The notes under the pieces: model-generated
Told to the model about the DNA's origin: nothing
The model's database searches: none
The model's input: the letters and a program-made list of their open reading frames with translations, nothing else
Translations under genes and position numbers: made by a program
Virus record (IMG/VR): IMGVR_UViG_3300032401_000002
Span: 62,001 to 126,000 of that record
Strand: one strand, 5' to 3'
DNA length: 64,000 nucleotides
From: a virus
Shown here: positions 33,262 through 41,929 of the stretch, piece by piece
Layout: every line of letters begins with the position of its first letter
How positions within the stretch are numbered: position 1 is the first letter of the stretch

Positions 33262-33833
33262 CCGCTGACGCGCTCGACTGTGACCGAACGGTCAAAGTTG
33301 ACGCCCTCGGGCATGGCCGGGTTCGGCTTGTCAACGTTCTCCTGGCCGTGTCGGAGCGTCTCATGAAGAGCCTCGTCTGATCCGGGCACGTCGGCGAAGA
33401 CCTGGCCACTCGTGCGGACGTTGCGGTCTTCAGGGGCACGCTGACCCTTGCCGTCCCAGTCGTCTGCGGTCTGGATCACGGTGTCAGCCTCGGTGTAGAC
33501 CTTGGGTGCATCCGTGCGACCCAGGTACCCAACGGGCTGGTACTGGAGGGCACGAGCTTCAGTAACCGTGATGATCTCGAAGAGACTACCCACGCCACGG
33601 ATGAAGGCGTAGTCCTCCTGGAGCGCAACCGGAATCGACTCCGTGTCACCCTGCTGACCACGCGGAGCTAGCTGGACGCGGTACGGGTCTTTGTTGTTTC
33701 CGAGACGGAAGTGGACAGGCATCTGGCGAAGATTCCTGATGATCTTCGGGCCTGCCTTGGGGCGCGTAGCGCGCGGCTTGGGTGCTGCCTTGGGTGCTGC
33801 CTTGGGTGCTGCTGCCTTACGGGGTGTTGCCAT
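33258..33833 (-). CDS. Structural-type protein with Ala-Pro-Lys N-terminal tail
   Basis: 191 aa, ATG 33833 with GGAGG upstream. Residues 1-30 are a flexible basic tail made of APKA repeats. Residues ~35-100 look like a compact beta domain (PVHFRLGNNKDPYRVQLAPRG). The C-terminal half is acidic and polar. It is the first minus-strand gene after the NAD island. A gene with a similar tail is at 49131-49472. Possibly a capsid or DNA-contacting protein; function unknown. Confidence 0.7.
   Translation of the reverse strand: MATPRKAAAPKAAPKAAPKPRATRPKAGPKIIRNLRQMPVHFRLGNNKDPYRVQLAPRGQQGDTESIPVALQEDYAFIRGVGSLFEIITVTEARALQYQPVGYLGRTDAPKVYTEADTVIQTADDWDGKGQRAPEDRNVRTSGQVFADVPGSDEALHETLRHGQENVDKPNPAMPEGVNFDRSVTVERVSG
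33777..33812 (-). repeat. Three perfect 12-bp tandem repeats
   Basis: CTTGGGTGCTGC is repeated three times on the plus strand and encodes the APKA repeats of the 191-aa protein on the minus strand. A substrate for copy-number slippage. Confidence 0.9.
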
Positions 33834-33954
33834 TCTAATTCGACCTCCTCAGGTCTATCTCGTCCGATCCCCGGTAATGGGGCGGGCCGTTGATACTCTA
33901 TTCGGTCATTACACGGGAGTAGTTAAGAGATAGAGAGTAGCCTTGTACCAAGAG

Positions 33955-33963
33955 TGCTACACT
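33955..33963 (+). promoter_or_regulatory. Extended -10 element upstream of the NAD+ genes
   Basis: TGC-TACACT, the same form as the elements at 32013-32021 (TGC-TAGAAT) and 54967-54975 (TGT-TACACT). A -35 is not obvious. A start near 33970 would give a ~43-base leader with a hairpin and a strong Shine-Dalgarno. Confidence 0.4.
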
Positions 33964-33978
33964 TGGACATATCACTAG

Positions 33979-33995
33979 AGGCCCATGGAGGGCCT
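33979..33995 (+). promoter_or_regulatory. 5'-leader hairpin before the NAD+ operon
   Basis: AGGCCC, loop ATGGA, GGGCCT: a 6-bp stem placed three bases before AAGGAGGAGG (33998-34007). Comparable to the leader hairpin at 23884-23899. Confidence 0.45.
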
Positions 33996-34012
33996 TGAAG
34001 GAGGAGGACGTA

Positions 34013-35086
34013 ATGGATTACAAGCACGCTGTGTTCGTGGGCCGGTTTCAGCCGTTCCACATGGGACACCTAGAGGTCATCAGGCAGGGCCTACGCATTG
34101 CGGAGAACGTGATCGTCATCGTTGGATCGTCCAACGCTGCACCGTCTCCCAAGAACCCATTCACCTTTGAGGAGCGCCGTGGCATGATCATGGACTGCTT
34201 CACAGGCGAGATGAAGAATCGCGTCAAGGTGGTCGGGGTTCGCGACTACTACTACAACATCGACGCCTGGCTCATGGATGTTCAGGGCAAGGTCAACCAG
34301 TTCGCCAGAGAGGGCGACTCGATTGCGCTCCTGGGCCAGTTCAAGGACGCTTCATCGTACTACTTGAAGCTATTCCCGCAGTGGGATCACGAGCCAGTCG
34401 AGACTTCCATGATGGATGCCACCAAGGTGCGCCACCATCTCTTCAGCGGAGTCACAGACAGACGCGACTGGGAAGGTAAGATCCCAGCCGAACAGCGCCA
34501 CCCACTCGTAGGGGAGATCGACAAGCTCTTGCCTCTGAGCACCAAGGACTTCCTGAAGGGGTACGTTCACACCAAGGCGTATGCCGATCAGGTGCGAGAG
34601 TTCAAGTACGTTCAGGACTACAAGGCACAGTGGGCTGATGCCCCCTTCCCGCCCATGTTCGTCACCACGGATGCGTGTGTCACCACAAGTGGCCACGTTC
34701 TCGTGGTCGAGCGCAAGACCAACCCCGGTAAGGGGTTGTTCGCACTACCTGGAGGGTTCCTCAAGCCGAATGAGTTCGTGCAAGACGGGATGCTCAGGGA
34801 ACTGCGAGAGGAGACCGGGATCAGGGTTGACAAGCTGATCCTGGCATCCTCAATCGTAGACTCGAAGGTCTTCGATCACCCTGACCGTTCACTGCGGGGT
34901 CGCACGATCTCGCATGGCTTCCACATCAAGCTCAAGGACGGCAACCTGCCCGAAGTCAAAGGCAACGACGATGCGGCACGCGCAATCTGGATGTCGCTCT
35001 GGGATGTGATCCAGAACGAAGACAAGTTCTTCGAGGATCACGCCCACATCATCAACTACTTCGTAGGCGCTCAGGGAGAGCGCTGA
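34013..35086 (+). CDS. nadM: Bifunctional NMN adenylyltransferase / Nudix hydrolase
   Basis: 357 aa, ATG 34013 with AAGGAGGAGG five bases upstream; the TTG at 33995 is rejected because it lies upstream of that site. Residues 1-175 are the nucleotidyltransferase: [10 protein letters not shown] with H16-x-x-H19, and DATKVRHHL as the second ATP-binding motif. Residues ~210-350 are Nudix, with a complete box G248-x5-E254-x7-REL-REETGI. The first activity makes NAD+ from NMN and ATP. The Nudix domain in relatives (phage KVP40 NatV) hydrolyses ADP-ribose. It is followed after 10 bases by nicotinamide phosphoribosyltransferase, so the pair rebuilds NAD+ from nicotinamide. Confidence 0.93.
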   Translation: MDYKHAVFVGRFQPFHMGHLEVIRQGLRIAENVIVIVGSSNAAPSPKNPFTFEERRGMIMDCFTGEMKNRVKVVGVRDYYYNIDAWLMDVQGKVNQFAREGDSIALLGQFKDASSYYLKLFPQWDHEPVETSMMDATKVRHHLFSGVTDRRDWEGKIPAEQRHPLVGEIDKLLPLSTKDFLKGYVHTKAYADQVREFKYVQDYKAQWADAPFPPMFVTTDACVTTSGHVLVVERKTNPGKGLFALPGGFLKPNEFVQDGMLRELREETGIRVDKLILASSIVDSKVFDHPDRSLRGRTISHGFHIKLKDGNLPEVKGNDDAARAIWMSLWDVIQNEDKFFEDHAHIINYFVGAQGER

Positions 35087-35096
35087 AAGGACAATC

Positions 35097-36485
35097 ATGA
35101 ATGACAACATCATCCTTCTGTCCGACTCCTACAAGGTGTCGCACTGGAAGCAGTACCCGCCGAAGACCACCAACGTCTACTCGTACTTCGAGTCTCGCGG
35201 GAGCGATGACTTCACCGAGACCACGTTCTTCGGCCTCCAATACATCATCCGCAAGCACCTTGCAGGCAAGCAGGTAACGGCTGCCAAGATCGACCAGGCT
35301 GAGGCCCTCTACGAGGCTCACTTCGGGTCGCCCGATCTCTTCAATCGCGCGGGGTGGGAGCGTATCCTCAACGAGTACGGGGGTCGATTGCCCGTTCGCA
35401 TCAAGGCGGTTCCAGAAGGCACCAAGGTGCCCGTTGGCAACGTGCTGATGACCATCGAGAACACTGACCCCGAATGCTTCTGGCTCACCAACTTCCTGGA
35501 GACACTTCTGTCTCAGGTGTGGTACCCGTCAACGGTTGCCACGGTGTCGGGCCAGGCTCGTAAGCAGATCCTCGCGGCCCTGGAGAAGACCGGCGATCCG
35601 TCGTTGATCGACTTCAAGCTCCACGACTTCGGCTTCCGGGGCGTGTCCAGCGTCGAGTCGGCTGGGATCGGTGGAGCGGCCCATCTACTCAACTTCCTAG
35701 GCACGGACACGGTTGCCGCCCTGACGTTCCTCCAGGACTACTACAGCGCAGGAATGGCGGGCTTCAGCGTCCCGGCTTCGGAGCACTCAACGATGACATC
35801 GTGGGGTCGAGAGAACGAGGCAGATGCCTACCGGAACATGATCGAGCAATACGGCGACTGCGGGATCTACTCCGTAGTGTCGGACTCCTACGATCTGTTC
35901 AAGGCCGTTAAGGACATCTGGGGCGACAAGCTCCGAGATGCTGTCCTGGCAGCACCGGGCACTCTGGTCGTCCGGCCAGACAGTGGCTTCCCGCCGCACA
36001 TCGTGAACTACACCCTGGAACTGCTGGGTAAGCAGTTCGGCTACACCGTCAATGACAAGGGGTACAAGGTCTTGAACCCCAAGGTGCGTGTCATCCAGGG
36101 TGACGGTCTCAATCTCAAGATGATCGACAACATCCTGAAGACGATTGAGCACGAGAAGTGGAGCGCCGATAACGTGACCTTCGGGATGGGCGGTGGCCTG
36201 CTTCAGCAAGTCAACCGCGACACCATGAGGTTCGCATTCAAGTGCTCTTCAGCCATCGTGGATGGAGAAGAGCGGGATGTCTTCAAGCAGCCCGCTACCG
36301 ATCAGGGCAAGGACTCCAAGCGTGGCCGGTTGGCGCTCGTCAAGAGAGACGATGAGTTCTTCACCGTGTCCGAAGAGGCAGCGAGTCGCTACGACTCGGG
36401 TAATCTCCTGGAGACCGTGTTCGAGAACGGCTGGGTCACTAGCGAGTGGAACCTCGACCAGATCCGCAAGCGTGCGCAGGTATAG
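35097..36485 (+). CDS. nadV: Nicotinamide phosphoribosyltransferase
   Basis: 462 aa, ATG 35097 with AAAGGA. It makes NMN from nicotinamide and PRPP in the cytoplasm. Family residues are present: LLSDSYKVSHWKQYP near the N-terminus, GTDTVA with Asp204, VPASEHSTMTSWG with His230 (the phosphorylated histidine in human NAMPT), and RPDSGFP with Arg293. Length matches bacterial/phage NadV. It is the second gene of a two-gene operon with nadM and is followed by two hairpins. Phage NadV/NadM pairs are known to restore NAD+ that host defences deplete. Confidence 0.95.
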   Translation: MNDNIILLSDSYKVSHWKQYPPKTTNVYSYFESRGSDDFTETTFFGLQYIIRKHLAGKQVTAAKIDQAEALYEAHFGSPDLFNRAGWERILNEYGGRLPVRIKAVPEGTKVPVGNVLMTIENTDPECFWLTNFLETLLSQVWYPSTVATVSGQARKQILAALEKTGDPSLIDFKLHDFGFRGVSSVESAGIGGAAHLLNFLGTDTVAALTFLQDYYSAGMAGFSVPASEHSTMTSWGRENEADAYRNMIEQYGDCGIYSVVSDSYDLFKAVKDIWGDKLRDAVLAAPGTLVVRPDSGFPPHIVNYTLELLGKQFGYTVNDKGYKVLNPKVRVIQGDGLNLKMIDNILKTIEHEKWSADNVTFGMGGGLLQQVNRDTMRFAFKCSSAIVDGEERDVFKQPATDQGKDSKRGRLALVKRDDEFFTVSEEAASRYDSGNLLETVFENGWVTSEWNLDQIRKRAQV

Positions 36486-36492
36486 ACGATAA

Positions 36493-36506
36493 CCCCGGAA
36501 ACGGGG
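36493..36506 (+). terminator. Tetraloop hairpin after nadV
   Basis: CCCCG, loop GAAA (GNRA type), CGGGG, beginning eight bases after the stop codon. It probably acts together with the next, larger hairpin, as a terminator or 3' stabiliser. Confidence 0.5.
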
Positions 36507-36527
36507 ACAATCGTATACACAACGACA

Positions 36528-36549
36528 GAGGCCCCCTTCCGGGGGCCTC
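36528..36549. terminator. Strong bidirectional hairpin terminator
   Basis: GAGGCCCCC, loop TTCC, GGGGGCCTC: a 9-bp stem between nadV (plus) and the major capsid gene (minus, ends 36580). No long T run. Confidence 0.75.
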
Positions 36550-36579
36550 GTGTCGAGCGGTGTGCTTGGTCGATCAGGT

Positions 36580-37629
36580 CTAGCTGTAGAGGCCGCGATC
36601 TGCGATGTTGGTGACAACACCAGATGCTGCCCACGAGTCAGCCTTGAGGACTCGTGCGAGGCCGCGAGCGTTCAGGATCATCATCCCGACTAGCTCGTCC
36701 ATGACCCAGCCCTTGTAGAACTGCTCCACAAGGTGGTTCTCCTCAACGTCGAGGCTGTACATGACCGGGAAGACGCCGACGTACTCTGGATCAGCGGAGA
36801 GGAAGACCTCGCCCTGCGGCACGATGACCGACTTCTGAACCTGGAACTCGCCGAACGACGTGATCTTCTCGCCTGCGAATACCTTGTCCTTGAAGCTCCA
36901 ACCCGTGACGTTGATGTCCCAGGTGTAGAGGTCGCGGATGTCCTGCGGGTGAGCAAGGACACGAGATGCCTCTAGCTGCTCGATCTCAACCATCGAGACC
37001 GCGCTGTAGAAGTCAACCGGCTCAAGCGGGTTCGATGCCCCGATGATGACGGTCTTCTCGCTCGTGTGGCCACCAGGGCCAGCCGAGATTCCGGTAGCGA
37101 TACCGCCAGTCGGGGTCTGACCCGCTGCGCCGTAATCGCCGATTGCGCCTTCGAGAAGGAGGATGAGCTTGTAGTCTTCCTGCTTCTGGATGGCCTGCCG
37201 TGACTCGTCCTGCGCGTACTCGACCGCGTTCACTCGGAGGTAGTACAAGTCCTCCTTGCGGATGCGGGGGAAGGACGCGATGCGGAAGAGGTTCGGGAAC
37301 GCCTGCTTACCTTCGAAGACCTGTAGCTTGACTTCAGAATCCGTAGCGTTCAGGATGTAAGCCTTACCGAGGTCGTCTAGGATGTCATACGGCATGAGCG
37401 GGCCGCGCTCCAGGGTGTCCTCTAGGAGGACGTTGCGTACGATACCCTCGTATCGTAGGCGGATCTGGATCGGGCCGATCATTCCCTGGCCGAGGCGGTG
37501 CATACCGCTGGCCTTGTCAGCGAGGATCGTCGCGAGACGCTGCTGCTTCTCCTGCTTGGTCAGCTTCTTGAGCGAACCGAGCTTCTCGACGTAGTCGTCA
37601 CTGTGCTTTGCTGTGCGTGCTGTAAGCAT
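36580..37629 (-). CDS. Major capsid protein (HK97 fold)
   Basis: 349 aa, ATG 37629. The strand/helix pattern fits an HK97-type shell protein. It has a central GDYGAAGQTPTGG segment and a C-terminal A-domain-like region ending SLDVEENHLVEQFYKGWVMDELVGMMILNARG. The N-terminal ~50 residues are charged and helical (EKLGSLKKLTKQEKQQRLATI), compatible with a scaffold-contacting arm. Gene order protease, decoration protein, this gene supports the call. It forms the icosahedral shell. Confidence 0.85.
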   Translation of the reverse strand: MLTARTAKHSDDYVEKLGSLKKLTKQEKQQRLATILADKASGMHRLGQGMIGPIQIRLRYEGIVRNVLLEDTLERGPLMPYDILDDLGKAYILNATDSEVKLQVFEGKQAFPNLFRIASFPRIRKEDLYYLRVNAVEYAQDESRQAIQKQEDYKLILLLEGAIGDYGAAGQTPTGGIATGISAGPGGHTSEKTVIIGASNPLEPVDFYSAVSMVEIEQLEASRVLAHPQDIRDLYTWDINVTGWSFKDKVFAGEKITSFGEFQVQKSVIVPQGEVFLSADPEYVGVFPVMYSLDVEENHLVEQFYKGWVMDELVGMMILNARGLARVLKADSWAASGVVTNIADRGLYS

Positions 37630-37671
37630 GTCTGTTATCTCTTTCTGAGAATCTTCAGTCAGGGCCGGGGC

Positions 37672-38217
37672 CTAGACGAGAAGCTCCACGATGACGGCGT
37701 TAGCTGACAGACGAGTCACTAGACGACCTACGTTGTTGATGACGTTTGCGCCCGCAGTGCCGACGACCTGACCCTTAGCGTTGGACTTGAAGTAGACTTC
37801 GTTGGCTACCGCGCCATCCTCCGCTGCTGCCAGCGCAGAAAGACCCGTGTCATCGAAGGCCGGTGCGAGGATCTCGAAGACCCCACCCGCTCCGCGCCAA
37901 ACACCAACGCGGTCGAAGTCGGTCGGAATGTCGGAAAGCTCTCCACCAACGAAGTTGGCGAACAGCCCAAACGGACGGTTGGAAGCTGCCGCAGCGGCCG
38001 AAACAGTTACAGCCTCTCCGACGAGCTTGTTTGCGACCTGTCCGGGAAGGATGGCCGACTTTGCACCCGTGATGGCAGTACCGCCCGAAAGCGCTCCTGC
38101 TGTACGGACGAAGGCGGAACTAAGCTGCACGTCGTACGGGTACGCCTGCGTCTGTCCATACAGAGCGCGGAGCGTGCGACGGTTGTACTTGTTCGCCAGG
38201 TTGGTTAGTCGTAGCAT
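37672..38217 (-). CDS. Capsid decoration/stabilisation protein candidate
   Basis: 181 aa, ATG 38217, immediately upstream of the major capsid gene. It is Ala/Gly/Val-rich and beta-type. Central stretches are GAKSAILPGQVANKLV and PFGLFANFVGGELSDIPTDFDRVGVWRG, the pattern seen in lambda gpD-like and other decoration proteins of actinophages. No enzymatic motif. Position and composition are the basis. Confidence 0.7.
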   Translation of the reverse strand: MLRLTNLANKYNRRTLRALYGQTQAYPYDVQLSSAFVRTAGALSGGTAITGAKSAILPGQVANKLVGEAVTVSAAAAASNRPFGLFANFVGGELSDIPTDFDRVGVWRGAGGVFEILAPAFDDTGLSALAAAEDGAVANEVYFKSNAKGQVVGTAGANVINNVGRLVTRLSANAVIVELLV

Positions 38218-38302
38218 GGTTTCTCTTGGTTTCCTTTGGGAGTTAGCCTGTTGAGGCTTTCTACATCTTCAGCCTAGGAACTGGCTTGGAATGTAGTGGG
38301 GC

Positions 38303-40999
38303 CTAGAAGATTGAGTCCTCGAACTCGTCTTCAACTGCGTGTGCGTCGATGTCGAACGAAGCAACCGGGCGGAAGCTCGGTACTCGTCCTGCTGTCGGTG
38401 CCTTCGTGCTCGTCGCCTTGCGGAGACCAGCGGTCTTGACCTTGGCGTACGCCTCGATCTGGGCGTCAAGCGCCTGAACCGGGGTGTCCTCTAGCTCGGA
38501 CGCGCGGTCGAACTTCGCGTCAGAATCGAGGATGCCTAGCTCGACCTCAGTCTCTGCGACCTTGAGGGCCTTGTAGACCTGAGCCTTGGCGTTCGCTACT
38601 GCGACACCAATCGGGCCACCGACCTCGTTGGAGTTGTCGCCGCCAACAGGGTTAGCACCCTTGAGGCTACGGAACTCTTCACTGGAGTCGGTCTCGGTGG
38701 GGCCACCAACCTCTTCCTTCAGCGATCCGTCAAGCTGGACTCGCGTCGGGTCGTGATCGGGGAAGCCGTGGCCGGGAGAATCCCAGACGCCACTATCGTC
38801 AGCCGTCTTCTCCGTTGCGGAGACGGTGCTGAGCAACTCACCAGCATCACTCGTCACGGCATCCTGCTGACCAAGGCTATCGCCCTCGCCACCACTCCAG
38901 GTGTCCGTGTGGGGCGCGGTGAAGTCGCCCGTGTCCTTCTCTACGTTCTCGTTGTCGATGCCGCTCAGCGGATCTCCAGTGACAGCGCCCACGCCTTCTA
39001 CGTCTACACGCTTGTCAGCCTGGACACCCTCACCATTAGCAGAGGCACCGTCAGCGATCTTTGTCTGTGCGGTCATGTTGTCCTTTCGGGTTTTACTTTC
39101 GACTGGAGCCTTCGAGTCCGTGATAACCTTCTTACCAATCGGCTTGTCTGACAACTGTCGTGTAACAGGAAGGATGGGCCGTTCCTGTGTCTTAATCCGT
39201 CCACCTTGGGCGGAAGTCTTCTCAACCTTTACAGTGGCCGTCTCTGCTACCTTTGATGTGGCAGGCATAGCGCCGCCCGGCATGGGCTTGGGGCTACTCG
39301 GGTCGTTCGGGTTGGTCTGAATATCGTTGGGAGCGCCAGGCTGCTGGCCCTGTGCAGCCTGCTCAGCGTCCTGCTGATGCATCTGCTCATCGACCTCCTT
39401 GGCCTTCTCCAGGTCGGGATTGTCAAAGCCCTCGGGCGGCTCTTCGTAGTTGCAGACTTCGCAGACGCCGTCTTCCATATCGCTACCGCAGATCGGGCAA
39501 ACCTGATCCTGACGAAGTGTGTCTACCTGATCGGGAGCAACCGTCATATCTGACTGCGGCTCGGGGTTACGGTCGGCTGTTACACCACGGCCACGCAAGA
39601 TCTGCCGAATCTCATTTGCGTTCATGCCATACGAACGTGCGATGGCTTCCAAAGACTGGCCCTGTCGGTGAGCCGCCACAACGTCGTCATTCATGTTGGC
39701 CGTCTTGGCTGTTGAGCGATCCTCAAGACCAATCTGTTGTCCGGCTGCATCCCACTCTGCATCTGCTGCCTTCATAGCTGCATTGATTTCTGTCTGCTGC
39801 TCGGGGGAGAGCATGTTCCAGACGGACACGACCGAACCAGTCGAGCCTTCGCCCAGGAAGTCATTGCGATCTCCGGGGGTCTCAACGGTCGGGGTGCCAT
39901 GCTCACCATAAGGGTCATGTCGATCTCCACCCATGGGAACAGCCTGCTTGTTCCGATCAAGATGGTCAACAAGCTCCCAGAGCTTCTGGTATGTGCCAGT
40001 GCTGATTCCACTGAGAGTCTCTGCGACCTCGTCGGGTGTGTAGTAGTCAAGACCTTCGGCGGGCGGGATTGCTCCCTGTGCTCCGACGCCAGGTGCAACA
40101 CCAGCGATGTTGTAGACCGGGACTAGATCTTCCTGCTGTGCTACCTGGACTCCGTACGGGGTCTGGACGTGGTACTGAAGGATGCCACCATTGGCGGTGT
40201 AGTCCACGATCTTGCCGCTCTGGCCAGAGCCGGGGCCTCCACCGATCTGAACCTCTTCGCCAACGCGGAACTGCTGCGCGCCTTCTACCTGGACGGCAGA
40301 CACGCGAGCGGCCTTCTTGATATCGCGCACGAGCGCGGTCTCATCGGCAGGATCGAAGACAAAGCTGATCTCGAAGAAACCAATGTCGTAGCAGTCCTCA
40401 TAGGACTTCTTGGCCACCTTCTGCCCACTCGGTGTGTGGAAGTCAAAGTATGCACCCTTGGACTGGACGTGCTTGCAATATTGCTCGGGCGAGCGGGCTT
40501 CGTTACCGCAGTGTGAGCACTTGCTCAACTCTACGTTCGCACCCATGGACACGCCATCGATGTCGCCATCTACGATAGCCTTGGCGAGCTTGGGGAACTT
40601 CTTGGCATCCACTTCGAGCAGAAGCTCGATCCAGGTTGCCGGAAGGTGATTGGCGGGAGCGGCCGAGTAGTACGGGTCGAGACTTGCTGTCTTCTCGTCC
40701 TCGATGTGCAGGGCTGCGTCCACGATGACACCACGCGCCCGCTTGGGGTCGCTGTTGTGGTGGTCTACGAAGATCGGCTTGCCGATGAAGGTGCGCCAAG
40801 ACTTCTCAAGCTCAGTGGCGGGCCATCCATCGTGGTTCTTGTTGACGCGCGATGAGATCGCTCGCACGCGCACATAGACGTATCCGTCTTCAGTGCGATA
40901 GTCGTCGTACTCAGCGAACTTGGACAACGAAGCAGAGCGCTCCTTAGAGGGAGCGCTCTTGACTTCGAGGACTTCTAGCTTCGCGTACTTCTGGAACAC
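38303..40999 (-). CDS. Prohead protease fused to long scaffold-like region
   Basis: 898 aa, GTG 40999 with AGGGA upstream. Residues ~25-230 look like an S78-type/assemblin-fold prohead protease: FVDHHNSD with His80 and DGDIDGVSMGANV with Ser151. Unusually, a zinc-type Cys cluster (C161, C164, C175) is inserted. Residues 245-295 are a KOW/SH3-like barrel, 439-472 a helix-turn-helix pattern, and 501-516 a zinc ribbon (CPIC...CEVC). The remaining C-terminus is acidic and low complexity, as in scaffolds. Much longer than a usual protease (about 200 aa). Probable head-maturation protease with internal core domain. Confidence 0.8.
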   Translation of the reverse strand: MFQKYAKLEVLEVKSAPSKERSASLSKFAEYDDYRTEDGYVYVRVRAISSRVNKNHDGWPATELEKSWRTFIGKPIFVDHHNSDPKRARGVIVDAALHIEDEKTASLDPYYSAAPANHLPATWIELLLEVDAKKFPKLAKAIVDGDIDGVSMGANVELSKCSHCGNEARSPEQYCKHVQSKGAYFDFHTPSGQKVAKKSYEDCYDIGFFEISFVFDPADETALVRDIKKAARVSAVQVEGAQQFRVGEEVQIGGGPGSGQSGKIVDYTANGGILQYHVQTPYGVQVAQQEDLVPVYNIAGVAPGVGAQGAIPPAEGLDYYTPDEVAETLSGISTGTYQKLWELVDHLDRNKQAVPMGGDRHDPYGEHGTPTVETPGDRNDFLGEGSTGSVVSVWNMLSPEQQTEINAAMKAADAEWDAAGQQIGLEDRSTAKTANMNDDVVAAHRQGQSLEAIARSYGMNANEIRQILRGRGVTADRNPEPQSDMTVAPDQVDTLRQDQVCPICGSDMEDGVCEVCNYEEPPEGFDNPDLEKAKEVDEQMHQQDAEQAAQGQQPGAPNDIQTNPNDPSSPKPMPGGAMPATSKVAETATVKVEKTSAQGGRIKTQERPILPVTRQLSDKPIGKKVITDSKAPVESKTRKDNMTAQTKIADGASANGEGVQADKRVDVEGVGAVTGDPLSGIDNENVEKDTGDFTAPHTDTWSGGEGDSLGQQDAVTSDAGELLSTVSATEKTADDSGVWDSPGHGFPDHDPTRVQLDGSLKEEVGGPTETDSSEEFRSLKGANPVGGDNSNEVGGPIGVAVANAKAQVYKALKVAETEVELGILDSDAKFDRASELEDTPVQALDAQIEAYAKVKTAGLRKATSTKAPTAGRVPSFRPVASFDIDAHAVEDEFEDSIF

Positions 41000-41007
41000 T
41001 GCTGTCC

Positions 41008-41871
41008 CTACTTCGCGATCAGGGTTACAACCGCGATCTTGCTCTCGGGGAGATTGGTGTCCTGACCGTTGACAACGGCAGAGCCGGTGCGTCGGATCTT
41101 GGCCACCGTGTGTGTCGGGTAGAACTGGCGGGCTTCAGCGATGATCTCCTTGTTGCCTACCGAGCCAGTCGTGTTCTGACGAACAACGGTGATCTCAGCC
41201 TGCTTGGAGTTGTAGTGCGCGAACGCACCTACGCCGATGCCAGACTTGGGCTTGACCGGGGGAGGAAGCGGAGGGCCTCCAGCCGGGCCACCGGGAGCGG
41301 GTAGACCGCCACCCTGCGGGGGAGCACCAATGTCGGGAACAGCACCCGGATCACCCAGCGGGTCGCCACCCATACCAGGGTCGCCTCCCATTGGATCGGG
41401 GCCGAGGTCGTCAGGGCCAGCATCGGGGCCGAGGCCACCGCCGCCCTTAACTACGTCGAGTAGCTGCTGGAGGAGTTGGATGATTCCATCGTCGCCCTTG
41501 AGCGGCTTCTCTTCTCCTCCGAGATCGTCGGCGTCTGAATCTCCGTCGCCGAAATCAGGTGCAGGAGAATCAGAAGAGTCGTCATCAGATGACGAGTCGT
41601 CTGCCGGGGGTGAATCAGACGGAGGAGCGTCATCAGACGGCTCCTCTGTGTCGCTGCTGTCGCTGTCGTCAGACGGCGGGAACTCACTCACGCGGATAGT
41701 TGCTGCGAAGACCTGATCTCCAACCTTCACGCCAGCGGCTAGTGCCTCTTCAGCGTCTGCCTTCTTCGCCTTGAGAGAAACAAGGTCGGCATTCGGGTAA
41801 CGAGTCAGGAGAGACTTCGCTGCATCTGCGCGCGAGACGTTTGCCTTGCGGTAGAAAGTTGTGGTTGTCAT
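41008..41871 (-). CDS. Acidic scaffold-like head protein
   Basis: 287 aa from ATG 41871; GGAAG lies five bases upstream. ATG 41883 would add four residues but has no ribosome site. The N-terminal ~60 residues are ordered (RADAAKSLLTRYPNADLVSLKAKKADAEEALA). Then come a long Ser/Asp-rich tract and a Gly/Pro-rich tract (~65-205), then a C-terminal beta domain (AEITVVRQNTTGSVGNKEIIAEARQFYP). It is directly upstream of the protease. Disorder and acidity suit a scaffold or core protein. Confidence 0.7.
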   Translation of the reverse strand: MTTTTFYRKANVSRADAAKSLLTRYPNADLVSLKAKKADAEEALAAGVKVGDQVFAATIRVSEFPPSDDSDSSDTEEPSDDAPPSDSPPADDSSSDDDSSDSPAPDFGDGDSDADDLGGEEKPLKGDDGIIQLLQQLLDVVKGGGGLGPDAGPDDLGPDPMGGDPGMGGDPLGDPGAVPDIGAPPQGGGLPAPGGPAGGPPLPPPVKPKSGIGVGAFAHYNSKQAEITVVRQNTTGSVGNKEIIAEARQFYPTHTVAKIRRTGSAVVNGQDTNLPESKIAVVTLIAK

Positions 41872-41929
41872 TTCCTCTTCCATGTGATTGGTCGTAACTT
41901 AGGTGTCTGCTGTTAGCCTGAACATAGGG

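Noticed and set aside
33996-34012. TTG 33995 as start of nadM
   Set aside because: It lies upstream of the AAGGAGGAGG ribosome site that serves ATG 34013, and the family begins at [12 protein letters not shown].
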